Positions 22,132 through 34,452 are shown, counted from the first letter of the stretch. The stretch is DNA of 64,000 nt from Batkoa obscura (GCA_030770535.1 JASVEC010000001.1:1922001-1986000); one strand, 5' to 3'. The notes: a model not told the origin generated them from the sequence alone. A program made the numbers and translations.

Positions 22132-23868
22132 ATGCCATCTATAACCCAAATAATTATTCTAGGCTTAATAATACGATTGGGTTTAATTGTATTATTTCCT
22201 GACTTTTGTATTGTATTAAAAAATAGAATTGAATTAATAACTCCAATTACGGATTTTGAATCAAGTAAAATTTTTAATTAATAATTTATTTAAGTTATTA
22301 ACATTTAATATTTTATTATTATTATTATTATTATTCTTTAGTTAAAGAAGGTTTATTTTTATTAAAATATTCAATACCTCCTTATAAAGGCGGGTTATTA
22401 AGACAAGTAATTAATATTCAATAATAATTTAAATTAATTTAAATTATATTTTCTCTTAAATAGAACCCTGTCATCTTGTTATTATTACAACCAGTGATCA
22501 ATCTTCATCCAATTGTTATTCAACTTTATTACATCTCTATTGATACTATCTTATGTCTATTATATTATAAAATAGGCCAATTATATAAGAAACGAAAAGA
22601 AAGTTATGAAATTCGAAATGAAAAGGGAGAAGTAAAAGCTCAAGTTTGGAAAATTGAACCAGAGTTATTAGGATTAACTTATTATTTAAATCCATTAACT
22701 ATATTATCTTGTGTGTCATTGTCAACAGCTATTTTTAATCATTTTTTTTTATTGTTAGCTGTTACGTTTGCTGTTAATTGTAAGTTTTAATCATTTAATT
22801 GAAGGAAGATTGTATTAAGTTTAATTCATTTTTTTATTAGATAATATTTTACTATCAACATTGTTTCTTTCATTATCATCAATGATTTCTTTTTATCCTA
22901 TTATATTAATTGTACCAATTCATTTGTTGACAAGTGGTAAGGAAAATGGAAAGAAATGGGTAAGTTTGAATATATTATATCATTTTATATTTAATTATAT
23001 TTGATTATGTTTAATTATTTTATTCTATTTTTATTTTAGTTGTATATAATTAAAACAGTTTATTTTGTAATACAATGGTTGGTAGTAATTAATTTTATTA
23101 TCTACTATAATTTCAATAATTGGGATTATTTAAAAAATTCAATTGGGACAATGTAAGTTATATATATAATGTAATAACAATAACATAATAATATTTTATT
23201 AATAATTATTTTTAAATTTTAGTTTCTTTGTTAAAGATTTAACCCCAAATCTTGGCTTATATTGGTATTTCTTTATTGAAATGTTTGAACAATTTCGAAT
23301 GTATTTTACAATTGCATTTCAATTTTTTAATTTTGCATTTATACTACCAATTACTTTTAAATTTTAGTAAGTTTTATTTATTTTATATTAATTTGTTTAT
23401 TAATTAATTATTTTTTATTATATGTTTTTTAGTAATCAACCCATGTTTGTTCTATTATTACAATTAATTATTAATTCGATATTTAAATCGTATCCTTCTA
23501 TTGCTGATTTATGTTTTTATTTACCATTTTTAATATTATTTAAAGATTTGTTGAAATGTAAGTTAATTAATCAATAATAATAATATAAAATATAGTTACT
23601 AATCTTATTTATATTATTATTTATTATAGATTTAACTCAAATCAAAGTTATAAGCTTAACAATAATAATAAGTTTATTGTTTTCACCTATATTATGGTTA
23701 GGATGGATTGAATCTCATACTACTAATGCTAATTTCTATTATGGAGTTACTATTGCTTATTCAATTGCTCAATGTTTTTTAGTATCAGATATTTTATTAG
23801 CCTATAGGAAATTTGAGTTTGTAAACTTTTATAATAATTTAAAAGAAAAGAAATTATTATTTAAATAA
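22132..23868 (+). CDS. GPI transamidase subunit PIG-U/Cdc91
   Basis: Multi-exon gene with about seven short introns. It starts MPSITQIIILGLIIRLG and ends ...NNLKEKKLLFK. The spliced protein, about 400 residues, is almost entirely hydrophobic membrane segments and carries family landmarks: EGLFLLKYSIPPYKGGLLRQ, NPVILLL, LTYYLNPLTILSC, and GLYWYFFIEMFEQFR around the conserved mannosyltransferase-like motif. Known role: an ER membrane subunit of the GPI-anchor transamidase that attaches GPI to proteins. Transcription converges with the Trm82-like gene, with 60 bp between the stops. Confidence 0.85.
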
Positions 23869-23930
23869 AAGTATAATAAAAATATAATAAAATATGATAT
23901 AATTTTTATATTTTATTTATTCTATCTATT

Positions 23931-25466
23931 TTAATGATCAGTTGTCTTTTTCTTTTTTATACCATTTTCTTCTTCTTCTTCGGGCATCAATGTTAAATTA
24001 ATAAATTTACGGTGTTCAGATATACATGGTAATTTAAAATCTTTTGGAGCTAATAATAATAATAATATTAATATAGAATTATAATTATAATTTATAAACT
24101 TACCATCAAAGTCACTAAATTTTAAATTTTCATATTGTTTAGTATCTTGTTTATTATATTGAGTCTAAAATAAAAAGTATAAATTATTAATATTATTATT
24201 ATAAATAACTTACTTTATCTTCATTTAATTTAAAACATTCAATTTGATTATCATTATTATTATTAGTTGATACAATTAATTGATTTTGATGATCAAATGT
24301 AAATGATATTACATTACCTTTGAATTCAATTGTATCAAAGTGTTCAAATTCAATATCATTATTTAATTTTAATATTACAATTTTATTTAAACTATAATAA
24401 TATAGGAATAAATAAATAAATAAATAAATAAAATATTCTGATTTACTTTTCACATCCCGTACCAATCAATGTAAATCTCTCTTCTTTTTCCTCAACTTCA
24501 TTGAAATGATTTAATTTTATATTATTTAAATTAATATCCCCATCTTTTTCTTCTTCTTTATTAAAATATTGTTTTAATTCCAATTGATTGATTTTAATTA
24601 ACTTATTAAAATCAAATAAAATAATATTGCCATCACCTCCAACAGAAAATAACCAGCTTTTATCTTGAATTTGACTAAAAATCATTTTACTTACATATGA
24701 TTTATGACCAAGTAAATAGCCATGAATATTATATCCATTAGGGTATTTACTTACTCTTATTTTTTCATCTCTATCCGCAGTTAATATATATTTATTATCT
24801 TTAGATATTAACTATAATAATAAATAATAATTAATAATTAATTAATAATAATTAGCTAATATAAATTTCAAAAACTTACAATATCCATTAATACCGAAAC
24901 ATGACCAACAATAGGTTCAATTTCTTTATCTTCAGTAACTTCTTCATTCATATTAAAACTAATATTTATATTTTATATATAAATTAATAATTTTTATTTA
25001 TTATAATAAATTATTTAATATTACCTATAAGCATCCCCAAACTTATCAGCAATAACCACTTGATTACCAAAAATATCAAAATCTATAGCAGTGGGTCTTT
25101 TTATTACCATTCTATTTCAATTATATATATAAAAATAAAACAATTAATTTCTAAAGTATAATAATAGTAATATTCTATTATTTACCTTTGATATTCTATC
25201 TTCCAATTTTCCGTGTTATAAACTTTAATCTGTTTATTATCTAAAATAACTCCAACTTTGCTACCATCTTTACTATATTTAATATCACGTACTAAATGTT
25301 CAATACTGGGTGAATATTCTATTGATTCTATTGATTCAAGATTATTATTATGAGTTTCTTTATCTAAAGATAGATCAATAACAATGGGATCAATGGAACT
25401 AAACAGGGAAGAATTAAGTATTTGAAAGAGATGAATGAGATGGAGTTGATTTAACTTACTTTTCAT
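23931..25466 (-). CDS. tRNA (guanine-N7) methyltransferase non-catalytic subunit (Trm82/WDR4)
   Basis: Several exons encode a WD40 protein. Key segments: IKYSDGSKV-type blade (VRDIKYSKDGSKVGVI), FDIFGNQVVIADKFGDAYR, GHVSVLMDI, and the family signature ADRDEKIRVSKYPNGYNIHG with YLLGHKSYVSKM. The C-terminus is HRKFINLTLMPEEEEENG then a Lys-rich end. Known role: it forms a complex with Trm8/METTL1, which makes m7G46 in tRNA. The start at 25466 is the first ATG of the open frame (LHLIHLFQIL fits the family's HPFQ-like start). A nearby GTAAGT...TTTAG pair would break the frame if spliced, so it was not used. Confidence 0.85.
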
Positions 25467-26173
25467 TCAATATATATAATAAACTAATTTGAACAATAAT
25501 TAATTGTGATTTTTTAGGGGAAATTAAGAGTTTGTGTAACATCTTTTGAAGTTTTTCTTGTTTCTATTTTTTATGAAATTGATTATTTAATCAAACAAAA
25601 TTGAAATGGGAGTTTTATTTTTTTTTATAGAAAATTGAGTTTTGTGTTTTATTGGTGTTCTGATGTGCTTCGTTTTTTTCGAGTTTGAAAAATAAATTCA
25701 AATTGAAAAAACTAATATTCAGTTTAATATATTATATATTTTTTTGAAATATTTTATTAATAAATTTTCCATTCTTTAGCATATGAAAAATGAATAGAAT
25801 AAGATAAAATAAAATAAAATTGATATTATGATCTTAATTTTAGTTGAAAAATTTTCAATTTGATTTTAATGAATTCTCGATACCTTTATTTTGAGTTTAT
25901 AGACTAACTATATTTTTTATTTTTTATTTATTTTATATTAAATATTAAAATAGCTTTTAATAAATAAAAATAATACAATTATGATAATTAATGTTGTATA
26001 TGATATTTTCTAAAGTAATTTGACTTTTTGGTCTAAAATTGATTCGAAAGTCATTGATTGCAACAGTAAATATTTTAATATTTAAATGTAAATCAATTTT
26101 TCTGCTAAATATTTTATACCTTTATCAAAATGGATCTGCCCAAAAAATTAGATTACTCTAGAAAATATCCTTA
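25467..26173. other. AT-rich region upstream of Trm82-like gene
   Basis: About 700 bp with poly-T tracts, presumably the Trm82-like promoter. A (AAAAT)n-like tract occurs near 25799-25821. No gene recognised. Confidence 0.5.
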
Positions 26174-26277
26174 TATGGGGTGTTTTTTTTGGTTTCATTA
26201 TTTTTTTCATTTTTTAAGCACTATTTGAGCAGAAAGATTGATAGTAAAATTCTTAAACAAAAAAATACATCCCCATA
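26174..26277 (+). repeat. Miniature TIR element, copy 5
   Basis: Starts TATGGGGTGTTTTTTTTGG and ends AATACATCCCCATA; core AAGCACTATTTGAGCAGAAAG. The small ORF at 26238-26450 overlaps it and is considered chance. Confidence 0.92.
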
Positions 26278-26557
26278 TTAAATCAATATTTGAATCTAAA
26301 TTTATTAGTAATAAACGGAAGAATTTTTATACAAAAAGACCTTTAAAATTTCAATTTCCGGAATTTTCAATCAATTTTATCAAAGATAATAAAAAATGGA
26401 GGGAAAGCGGGTTAAATTTTGAAGGGGAAGGGAGGGAAGAGTTTAAGTAACTGGTAAAAATTAAGAGTATATAAAGAAACAAATTTCTTATACAAATTAT
26501 TAAAAAAATATTTATTAACTATTTGTAAACAGTATCTTTTGTAAATTAAAGAATCAA

Positions 26558-27004
26558 ATGAAATTGACTAGCATTGTTGGATTCACCTTATTAGCCGCTG
26601 GAAGCATTGAAAGTTTCAGTTTGATTAATAAACTTAAACATGTATTTAGACGTGCCCTTGATAATAGCAAATGTTTAATTGCTAATAATCAAAAATATGG
26701 ATGGGCTTATACATCTGGAAAATACCCCCCTTGTTGGATCGAAAATGGTGGTAAATATGATTGCTACGACTACAAATCAGGTACTCAATGCGATAACTGG
26801 AATGGTATGTTTGATCGCTCAAAGCAAGGTGGCGGTGGTAACAAACCACCTGCAGATAATTGTAACAGAGGTAATATGGGCACTTTATGTTATCCAGCTA
26901 AAGAAAATTGTCCTAAATGTTGGCAAAAAAATGGGAATAAATATGATTGTTATGATAAAGTTAATGGAAATAAATGTCCTTGGGGTGGAATGGTGGAGAT
27001 TTAG
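26558..27004 (+). CDS. Small secreted cysteine-rich protein with two CW-x-NG-x-KYDCYD repeats
   Basis: 148 residues. A hydrophobic N-terminus (MKLTSIVGFTLLAAGSIESF) looks like a signal peptide. Two modules follow: PPCWIENGGKYDCYDYKSG with downstream CDNW, and CPKCWQKNGNKYDCYDKVNG with CPWGG, each with about four cysteines, separated by a Gly/Pro linker (GGGGNKPPADN). A third diverged half-module may start at SKCLIANNQKYGW. The domain family is not recognised. Paired Cys/Trp/Tyr modules suggest a binding domain (carbohydrate or surface), which is inference. A TATA-like TATATAAAG lies about 90 bp upstream of the ATG. Confidence 0.75.
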   Translation: MKLTSIVGFTLLAAGSIESFSLINKLKHVFRRALDNSKCLIANNQKYGWAYTSGKYPPCWIENGGKYDCYDYKSGTQCDNWNGMFDRSKQGGGGNKPPADNCNRGNMGTLCYPAKENCPKCWQKNGNKYDCYDKVNGNKCPWGGMVEI

Positions 27005-27780
27005 ATTTTTAATAAATAAAGATTGAAATATTAGTTTTTTTAGTTTATTTACCTATGATAATGTTGACTTTTAAATTTAAAAATATAGATTAAAGAGTTA
27101 TTAATGAACGCATTTTGGACTCTCTTTTGTGAAATAACTACTAGTTTTTATAAATTTAAAAGAGAAATTCTTGAAGCACTTTTTAACTTTAGAGATTGAG
27201 TTGTCAATTAAGATATACTTGGATAAAAGTCGTTTAAACTTATGTTCATTGTCTTTAGTTTTATTGACTTTTGATTAAAAATGATCAACAAAGACTTGGT
27301 TTTATCTCCACTGTAAGTTTATTTTTAATTCGATTTTAAATTAGTTTACATTTAGATAATGTAATAACTTTATTGTAAAAGTATAGTTTATGCCTATTCA
27401 AACTATTGTATAAAAGTTTTTCTTAAATATTCCAACACTATAAAGATATACTATCCTTTTATAATTGACATTGATAAATAATTTTACCTTTAAAAATAAG
27501 TCTAAATAATTGATTTTATTACTGGATAGAGGAAACTATTAGAGCCTTAATGGGAGATTTTAATATGTATGAATATTGAATTTTAAGTTATAAGGTTGTT
27601 ATATTTATTTTACAACTATGATTACTATTAAACTGTTTAAGATAAAATCTAGCATTACTTGAAATATATTGATTACTATGGAATGAATGGTATAATTTGT
27701 CTTAATTAAAATTACGATAAATGTAAAATAAATATAAAAAACTTATAACTTATATTAACTAAATTTATTAAACTAATCAA
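27005..27780. other. Convergent intergenic region
   Basis: About 780 bp, AT-rich, between the Cys-rich gene and the GMC oxidoreductase gene. No feature recognised. Confidence 0.5.
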
Positions 27781-29745
27781 CTAATCAAACTTAGGATTAG
27801 TTACATCTAGACCATCATAATCCTCAGTATACTGATCGTCAGTCTTACCTTGGGTAGTGTCAGGGGGCGACTTAGCCAACACATCAGAAGCAGAACTATT
27901 ATCCTCGTGAACGAAATCTGCAACGACATCACCGAGCATGTGGACTAATAAATTAGGGAAGAAACCAGGAATATTAGGGAAAGCGGACATATCAACAACT
28001 CTTAAACTCTTAACACCACGAACTCGGAATCTAGAATCAAGGACAGCGTAAGGGTCAGTATCAGCGCCCAATTTGGCAGTACAACATACATGGTGTCCCC
28101 ATACTGTTTCGATAATCCATTTTGCTATTTGGGTTCTCGTTTTGATGTTACTACCTGGTAATGCTTCTTGGTATTTGGTACCTACATTAGCATTGGTGCG
28201 GTTACGTAAAAATAAGATCCCATCGATCAAAGCATTCATATCTTCATAACCATTACGATTGAATTTTAATAAATTGATGTCAGGTACATCATTTGGATTA
28301 GAGGATACTAAATTGACATGGCCTTTGCCTTTAGAACGTGCTTTTAATACTAATTGTGTGAAGTAGTGTAAATTATTAACAATATCTTGGGTATAGCCTC
28401 GATAATAACCATGGAAAAAGATAGGGATGTTGATAAAGAAGGTATCAGGTTCACTTAAACCAGATTTTGAGTTTTTAATTTGGCCACTGAAGCCAGGAGC
28501 GTGTAAATAAGGACCAGTTTTAGTTTCTAAATAATTTTTAAAGCATCGATCTTTGGTTGGGTCCGCGATCCATGGACAATCTTTAAATATTTCAAGGTTT
28601 TGCTTTAAGTCGGTACTGTATGGTAATTCATAACGGTCTTGAAGATTTTTACCTACCCCTCTAAGGTTGGTAATAACTGGGATTTTAAATTTGTTTAATT
28701 GAGTTGCATCTCCAATACCTGAAAGCATAAGTAATTGTGGGGTCATAAAGGTACCACCAGAAATAATAATTTCTTTAGTGGCAAAGAATTGATTTGGTAC
28801 ACTTGAATCCCAATTGGCTTGTTTATACATTGGTGAAGCTTTATACAGGTATTTACCATGACGAACATCTACTCCAATAGCTTTCTTATTTTTATCAAAT
28901 AAAATTTTAGTAGCAAAAGTATCAGTAAGAATAGTTAATGGGGTGAAAGCTCGAGCCATTTGCATTTGACCAAGGAAATTCATTCTGGTAAAATTATTGA
29001 GATGGACACCACCTGGGATAGTAAATGTAGACTCTTGGCTAGTACCAAGTTTACCATTAACATAACCATTGACATCATACTTTGGATTTGGACCTAAAAA
29101 GGAGAGGAAATCGATAAGGGATTGATCAATTGGACCAACACGTTCTACTGGGTTGTAAGAAAGAGGTAACCAACCATTGAAACCATGATCACCAGCGTTT
29201 CTAAGATCCGTTGGATATTGATTGTTTTCTAATGGCTTAAAATATTTGTTTCTAAATGTTGCTTCTTCAAATACTGCATTTCCAGTTAAGCTCTTAAGTT
29301 GATCAAAATCTTGCTTTTGTGGGTACATTTCAATTTGAGCATGATGTAAAGAACATCCCCCTAATCCACCCACTCTTGGATAAAATACATTTTGACGGAT
29401 ACCAGTGATTTCTGGATAATGTTTAACAGAGAAATCGAAGGAAATCTTTGGATCTTCAGTTGCACGGAAAGAGATACCAGCGGTAGTTATATTATAACTT
29501 GCTGGCCCTGGCTCAGGCTCTGGTCCAGCTTCAATTAACAAAGTTTTATAACCATATTTGGCTAATCTCATAGCTGCCATACCACCAGCAGACCCTCCTC
29601 CTACAACGATGTAGTCATATGTTTTATCGGCGGTTTTATAATCGTTCTTTTTATAAAGATAAGAGTCATCACCTCCGGCATCTGTGGCGATAGTTGAACC
29701 CAAGAATAAGACAGTAAAAGGGATAATAAAAAGAAAGCCCTTCAT
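27781..29745 (-). CDS. Secreted GMC family FAD oxidoreductase
   Basis: Intronless, 654 residues. Signal peptide MKGFLFIIPFTVLFLGSTIA. FAD-binding Rossmann motif YIVVGGGSAGGMAAMRLA with LIEAGPE. The GMC signature 1 region is PRVGGLGGCSLHHAQ, and signature 2 is GGTFMTPQLLMLSGIG. C-terminal active-site region: VWGHHVCCTAKLG and VVDMSAFPNIPGFFPNLLVH, with conserved His in the first. Known family: glucose/choline/aryl-alcohol oxidases and dehydrogenases, usually secreted in fungi. The substrate cannot be told. The VWGHHVC active-site segment differs from the common GTxxHPxGT form but matches a fungal/animal choline-dehydrogenase-like subgroup. GC content is higher than in the surrounding DNA, as expected for a conserved enzyme. 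Confidence 0.93.
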   Translation of the reverse strand: MKGFLFIIPFTVLFLGSTIATDAGGDDSYLYKKNDYKTADKTYDYIVVGGGSAGGMAAMRLAKYGYKTLLIEAGPEPEPGPASYNITTAGISFRATEDPKISFDFSVKHYPEITGIRQNVFYPRVGGLGGCSLHHAQIEMYPQKQDFDQLKSLTGNAVFEEATFRNKYFKPLENNQYPTDLRNAGDHGFNGWLPLSYNPVERVGPIDQSLIDFLSFLGPNPKYDVNGYVNGKLGTSQESTFTIPGGVHLNNFTRMNFLGQMQMARAFTPLTILTDTFATKILFDKNKKAIGVDVRHGKYLYKASPMYKQANWDSSVPNQFFATKEIIISGGTFMTPQLLMLSGIGDATQLNKFKIPVITNLRGVGKNLQDRYELPYSTDLKQNLEIFKDCPWIADPTKDRCFKNYLETKTGPYLHAPGFSGQIKNSKSGLSEPDTFFINIPIFFHGYYRGYTQDIVNNLHYFTQLVLKARSKGKGHVNLVSSNPNDVPDINLLKFNRNGYEDMNALIDGILFLRNRTNANVGTKYQEALPGSNIKTRTQIAKWIIETVWGHHVCCTAKLGADTDPYAVLDSRFRVRGVKSLRVVDMSAFPNIPGFFPNLLVHMLGDVVADFVHEDNSSASDVLAKSPPDTTQGKTDDQYTEDYDGLDVTNPKFD

Positions 29746-31703
29746 GATGATTGTATAAATTGATCAGTAAGAAATTGATTGGAATAAATAGACAAGGAGG
29801 GTTGTAATGCTTTGTTGTTTTTTAATAGCTATTTTTGGGTAAAGTGGTAACTTATATACTTTTTCATTTCTTGGCTGTATGGCACCTTACGTCCTATATA
29901 AATGACATGTCTGGACTTTTTTGATCTTTTACTGTCATTCCGGATTTTAAACTGGATTAGTACAAGTATATCTTTTAGGAATATAAGATATTTAGGCTTA
30001 ATAGCATTTATTAATATCAATTATGAAAAATAGGAGATTTTAACAAAGAAATGATCAAAGGAATAAAAAGTCGAATAATAATATTAAAGTAAATGATCAT
30101 TTTAAATAGGGATAAATTTTGAATAATTAAAAACCTCGCAATTTGAAAACTTCGGGTAATTCAGTTTATATGTTCAAAGGATACTTTATTTGTAGCTAAG
30201 TTTTTCAATTCGTTTGTTAAAATATTGTAGTAAAAGCGATATTCCTTCCCAACTTTATAATACTTACTATAATTCTCAAAATGTTAATTCAAGTATTATC
30301 AGCAGTATCACTGCTTTGACTTGTGAGGATTATTAATCTTTAGATAAATTTGGTAATAAAAAATGAATCAATTTTATTAATATTAATGTGATTTCCTACT
30401 ATTACGTATAAAGTTAATTTAAATTTTTTATTTCAAGTGATTTATTTTCATTTAAAAAAACTTTGCAGAAAAAAATAAGAAAATGATGTTATAAACATGA
30501 TAATTATATATAACAAATTTAGGAAAGAAATGATATTAAAAGGCCATGGATAAATAACAGTAAATAAGGTTAAATTCTAAAAAGCAAGGAGCTTAGGATA
30601 AACCTTTTAGTTTTAGCACTAGTGGCTAAATAAATAATTATCGAGTGGAAAATCCATATAATTTACTTTTATCAAATAACATACTTTAAATTAATAATTA
30701 ACTATTTTTATTTTAAATCGAAATTTAAAAAATGCCTTTATTATATTAAGTTAGCGGGAATATTAATAAAATATAGAAATTAAGCTATTACCCTATACCG
30801 CTTCAGACTTTAATTGTATCCTTACCTTATTTTCATCGGCTAATAAGCTTTTTAAGCTTTAATTTGTGGTTTAAAACTCTTTTTGTTGCATAAATGAGTA
30901 TAAAATATAGTTTGGTTTCTAGATAAATATATCCGTTTGATGATTTCGAACATCGTAATTTGAACCATTCTGCTTGAATTATATAACAAGAGAAATACTC
31001 TAATTTATGTGCTATGATATAATATTTTTTACATTCTTTATAGTCTAATCTTAATAAAACTGTTATTTTTGTCTCAAACCTTATAATTATAACTATGACC
31101 TTTTATAAATAGTAATGTTTTAAGGTAGCTAATGTTCTCAAATAAGTATTTATATCAAACCATTTACTTTATATTTTTTTGAAGATTGAGTTAAATATTG
31201 ACAAGAAAATATGAATAACGAAATATTTTAATTCATTTAAGTCACCTACTGATAAAAAATTGAAATTAAACTTACTTAATATAAAAATAATGAATTTAAA
31301 TATTTTATATTAGTTTTAGGTAATTAGTATTTAATATTATAATAATTAACTTTTAGTTTAATCGCATTTATGATTATTTTAATTCAATGAAAAGTGAATA
31401 AAAATTAATTTGATTTATTTATTATCAATAAATTGTATAAATTATTAATTATAGGTTTTAAAATGTGAATTTTAAACAATTGATTAATCAAAATGTTTGA
31501 AATTTATAACTTGTATTTTTTTAAAAATTCAGATTAAAAGCTGCACTTTATTGTTAGCTTTTCTAAATAATAATACAAAGTACTACGCATTGCTTTTTTA
31601 ATGGAATATAATAATACTATAAAACTTAACAATGTTTATATACTAATCACATAACTCTTATATGTCTTTAGACTAATAAATCAATTTGTTAAACTTTAAT
31701 ATT
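29746..31703. other. Long gene-poor AT-rich region
   Basis: About 2 kb upstream of the GMC oxidoreductase gene. Only short chance ORFs are present; no RNA gene, repeat family member or conserved motif recognised. Confidence 0.5.
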
Positions 31704-32075
31704 TGAGGCTGCTTCTTTTGGTTTCATCACTTTTTCCTTTTTTTTAGGTGCTATTGAGAGAGAAAAAGCTAGTAACTTTCTTAAAAAACATCCCATTGTC
31801 ACCAAGTAATCAAATTGGTGACAACTTCATAGTTTCCACTCTTTTCCACTCTTGGGTTGGGTTGTGCAAATTAGAGTTTGACTCTATGAAATCAAACTTA
31901 CTCAAGTCTAAAGCAGGTGAAGCCGAATTGACCAATTTCCAAGTTGTTTTTTAGCTCCTTTCTCTTCCTCTACTAGCTCCCGATTCACTTAAAAGTCAGG
32001 TTCTTTATTATTTTACTTACCTCCAACAATAAATCACTTGGGAGTTTATCTCCTTTAAGATTTTAAAAAAAGGCA
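31704..32075 (+). repeat. Degenerate miniature element with an internal insertion
   Basis: The left part (GGTTTCATCACTTTTTCC, then TTAGGTGCTATTGAGAGAG and ACTTTCTTAAAAAACATCCC) matches the family. A further block then precedes a second terminus-like AAAGGCATCCTCATTT. Within the block, a TTTAGCTCC...TTACCTCC...TGGGAG stretch (about 31950-32050) resembles 49945-50045 and, inverted, 57394-57484. Confidence 0.5.
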
Positions 32076-33146
32076 TCCTCATTTAACAGTTCTTTTAGTA
32101 TCTTGTTTTCACAACCTGAAGATTTTTAATAAGTTGTTATCCAAGGTTCCATATAAGATATAAATCAATACCTTACTTATAACTTAAACCTAAATTTTAT
32201 AAAAAATTTAAATACATAACTAAGTAGAAATTTTAATAATTGATATTTCCTGCAGAATGATGAATAAAGAGTTCACTACATTATGGATAAATTACTATTT
32301 AGCCAGTATAAATTTATTTCACATAAAACATGATAAAACATTTTACAAATTTGTATACTATGCTATAATAAAAATAAAGTTAATAGATCGATTTTAAAAT
32401 GTGACAAAAATGTTAACTCGGTTTATATAGCGCTTTATTCTAGTATTAGATACATCTTTTCAATAAGGAATTTGATTAGAATGAACTGTTTGAATATAAG
32501 TAGAACGATTATGAGTTTAAGCTGATGGCAAGATGCACCATAAAAGGAATTACTTAATATAGATTACTAATCATTTTATAGATAGCCAGCTGCTAGATAG
32601 GTTTAAAAAGGTGCATGAAGAAGTAGGAAAGTAGGTTGACTATTCAAGCAACAGCTATCTTTATAGTATAAAATAATGTTTTAAAATTGATACGATTTTT
32701 GCTTTAAATTAGTAAAAAGTTTATTATTTTATAGATTATTACATAGATAAAAATAATCTTAAATTTAAAAAGGTATATTTGTATTGAAATTATCTAATCT
32801 TTATATCTCAACTTTATATTTATACTAAGTTGTGAATTTCAAATATCATTATAACTAGGAACAAAATGCTAAAACTTTTCCCTTATTTTCGGTTAATCTT
32901 TACAAAATTAGTAAACCTGATATGTTATGTATTAATATAAGCAGCATAATATTTGTAATATATTAAATGTTCCACATTAGCTACTCTAAAGTTGATTCTA
33001 AAGTTAATGCTTGAAATTGAATCTATCAATACTTTGACAAATTTAATTTATATTAAGTGCACAAAAATTCTATAATAACTAGTATCATTAAATATCTTTA
33101 TTATAACAAATCAATTGTCAAAGTAGAGCGCTATAGTTAGTATATA
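32076..33146. other. Gene-poor AT-rich region
   Basis: About 1 kb downstream of the intact DPBB gene. Nothing recognised. Confidence 0.5.
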
Positions 33147-33884
33147 TTAAACACATTCAATCGCATCACCTGCATTTTTACATGTTAATGCTGGATTGCA
33201 GGACTCAATAAATCTTTGTTTATGAACGCATGAAACATATTGCTTATCAGAGATACACTTTTTGTAGATACCAGCTCCGCATTCATCAGTTGGTTTATCG
33301 TATGAAGCGTCTTTTGGGGTATCTTTTGGTTTATGTGATTTTTGTGACTTTGGCTTTTCTTCTTCTTCTTCTTCTTCATCAAAATCATTTTCATCTTCAT
33401 CTTCTGATTTTACTGGCTTCTCAGGTTTCGATTTGGGGGTTTCGGTTTCAGGCTCAGTACGCATACCAGGTAATTCAGCATCACCACCAGTAATTACACC
33501 AGCGCATTTACCAGCATCAGTAGATTCCCAAGATACCTCAACATGACCAGTAGTTTCACCATCTGATAGCTGTGAAAATGCTACAGTATTCATATCTAAA
33601 CCTTGTCCGCCAATATCAACAGCAACAATGTATAATACGAGACCGTTTTTCTTCGAGGTTACTTTTAGACAGGTACCGCATTGAGATTTATCTAAACCCT
33701 GTACTGCAGTAACTCTGTCAAGGTTCATTTGAGATGCTGGGATACCACAAGCTACTTGAGATGTTTCAAGGATGGATCTTTGATCTTGGTATGGATGGGT
33801 AGTGATTGCTGCAGAGCCAGATAATGCCGTAATGTTGCTCATCAAAGCAGAAAATAAGGTTAAAAATAAGGTTGGTTTCATCAT
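33147..33884 (-). CDS. Secreted DPBB (RlpA/barwin-like) protein with C-terminal Cys-rich module
   Basis: Intact 245-residue ORF. Signal peptide MMKPTLFLTLFSALMSNITA. The DPBB domain spans ~residues 25-135: QVACGIPASQMNL, QCGTCLKVTSKKNG, LYIVAVDIGGQGLDMNTVAF, ETTGHVEVSWES. A charged linker rich in E/K/P follows, with a run of acidic residues. The C-terminal module (CGAGIYKKCISDKQYVSC...CNPALTCKNAG) resembles CBM19-type chitin-binding modules, which is tentative. Known family: expansin/barwin-like wall-associated secreted proteins. A cell-wall or host-surface role is inferred. Its frameshifted paralogue lies inverted at 14338-15068. Confidence 0.85.
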   Translation of the reverse strand: MMKPTLFLTLFSALMSNITALSGSAAITTHPYQDQRSILETSQVACGIPASQMNLDRVTAVQGLDKSQCGTCLKVTSKKNGLVLYIVAVDIGGQGLDMNTVAFSQLSDGETTGHVEVSWESTDAGKCAGVITGGDAELPGMRTEPETETPKSKPEKPVKSEDEDENDFDEEEEEEEKPKSQKSHKPKDTPKDASYDKPTDECGAGIYKKCISDKQYVSCVHKQRFIESCNPALTCKNAGDAIECV

Positions 33885-34020
33885 TTTAGTTAGTTGGATT
33901 TGATGTATGTTATAAGAAAATTAATTAATGATAATCAATTATACTACTTCCAGAGTAATAAATTTTATTTTAAAATAATATTATATAAGTTGAATGCTTC
34001 TTTTTTCTTATATATACGCC
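33885..34020 (-). promoter_or_regulatory. Promoter region of the intact DPBB gene
   Basis: On the minus strand it reads GGCGTATATATAAG, a TATTCAA/CATTCAAC block and TTATTACTCTGGAA (complement 33948-33961), matching the paralogue's upstream region in order and spacing. TATATATA near 34010-34018 is a plausible TATA box. Confidence 0.5.
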
Positions 34021-34379
34021 TCTTTGTAACTTTTCTATGACTTTGGTATCTTGGCAATTTCTTGTTATGTAATTAATTATATTTTTACAATTACCTTGTT
34101 TGATCAAATTTGCATTAAATTATGACCCATCCTTGGAATTAAATTTATTATATATATTGAATTTCGGTTGATAGGTGATTGTTATAGCTATTTGATCAGT
34201 CTTAAATATAATTATTTACTAAATAAGCCATCGAAAATTTATAACTTTTATTTTCAATAGAGTAAACAATAACCTAATGAATAAGAGCTCTAGGTGATAT
34301 GATGCAATTAATTTAATTCTAAACTTCAAACAACAATAAATTGAGGTGAATTTCGAACTAAAAATTGGCTTACTAATTC

Positions 34380-34452
34380 ATATGGGGATATCCGAATTAG
34401 TTTCATTTTTTTATCCAATTTTTAAATATTTATATTTTAAAAACTTTGTTTA
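34380..34452 (+). repeat. Possible worn miniature element fragment
   Basis: CATATGGGGATATC start followed by TTAGTTTCATTTTTTTATCC; similarity to the family's left half only. No right terminus is recognisable. Confidence 0.35.

Noticed and set aside
24407-24435. (AAAT)n run as a functional element
   Set aside because: Simple AT microsatellite inside an intron/exon edge of the Trm82-like gene; common in such AT-rich DNA.
25430-25480. Possible first intron of the Trm82-like gene (GTAAGT...TTTAG)
   Set aside because: Splicing it would put the conserved protein out of frame; the unspliced ORF keeps a family-like start.
26238-26450. 70-codon ORF MIVKFLNKKIHPH...
   Set aside because: It begins inside a miniature element and has no supporting motif.
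29829-30020. 63-codon minus-strand ORF upstream of the GMC gene
   Set aside because: No start context, domain or paralogue; likely chance.
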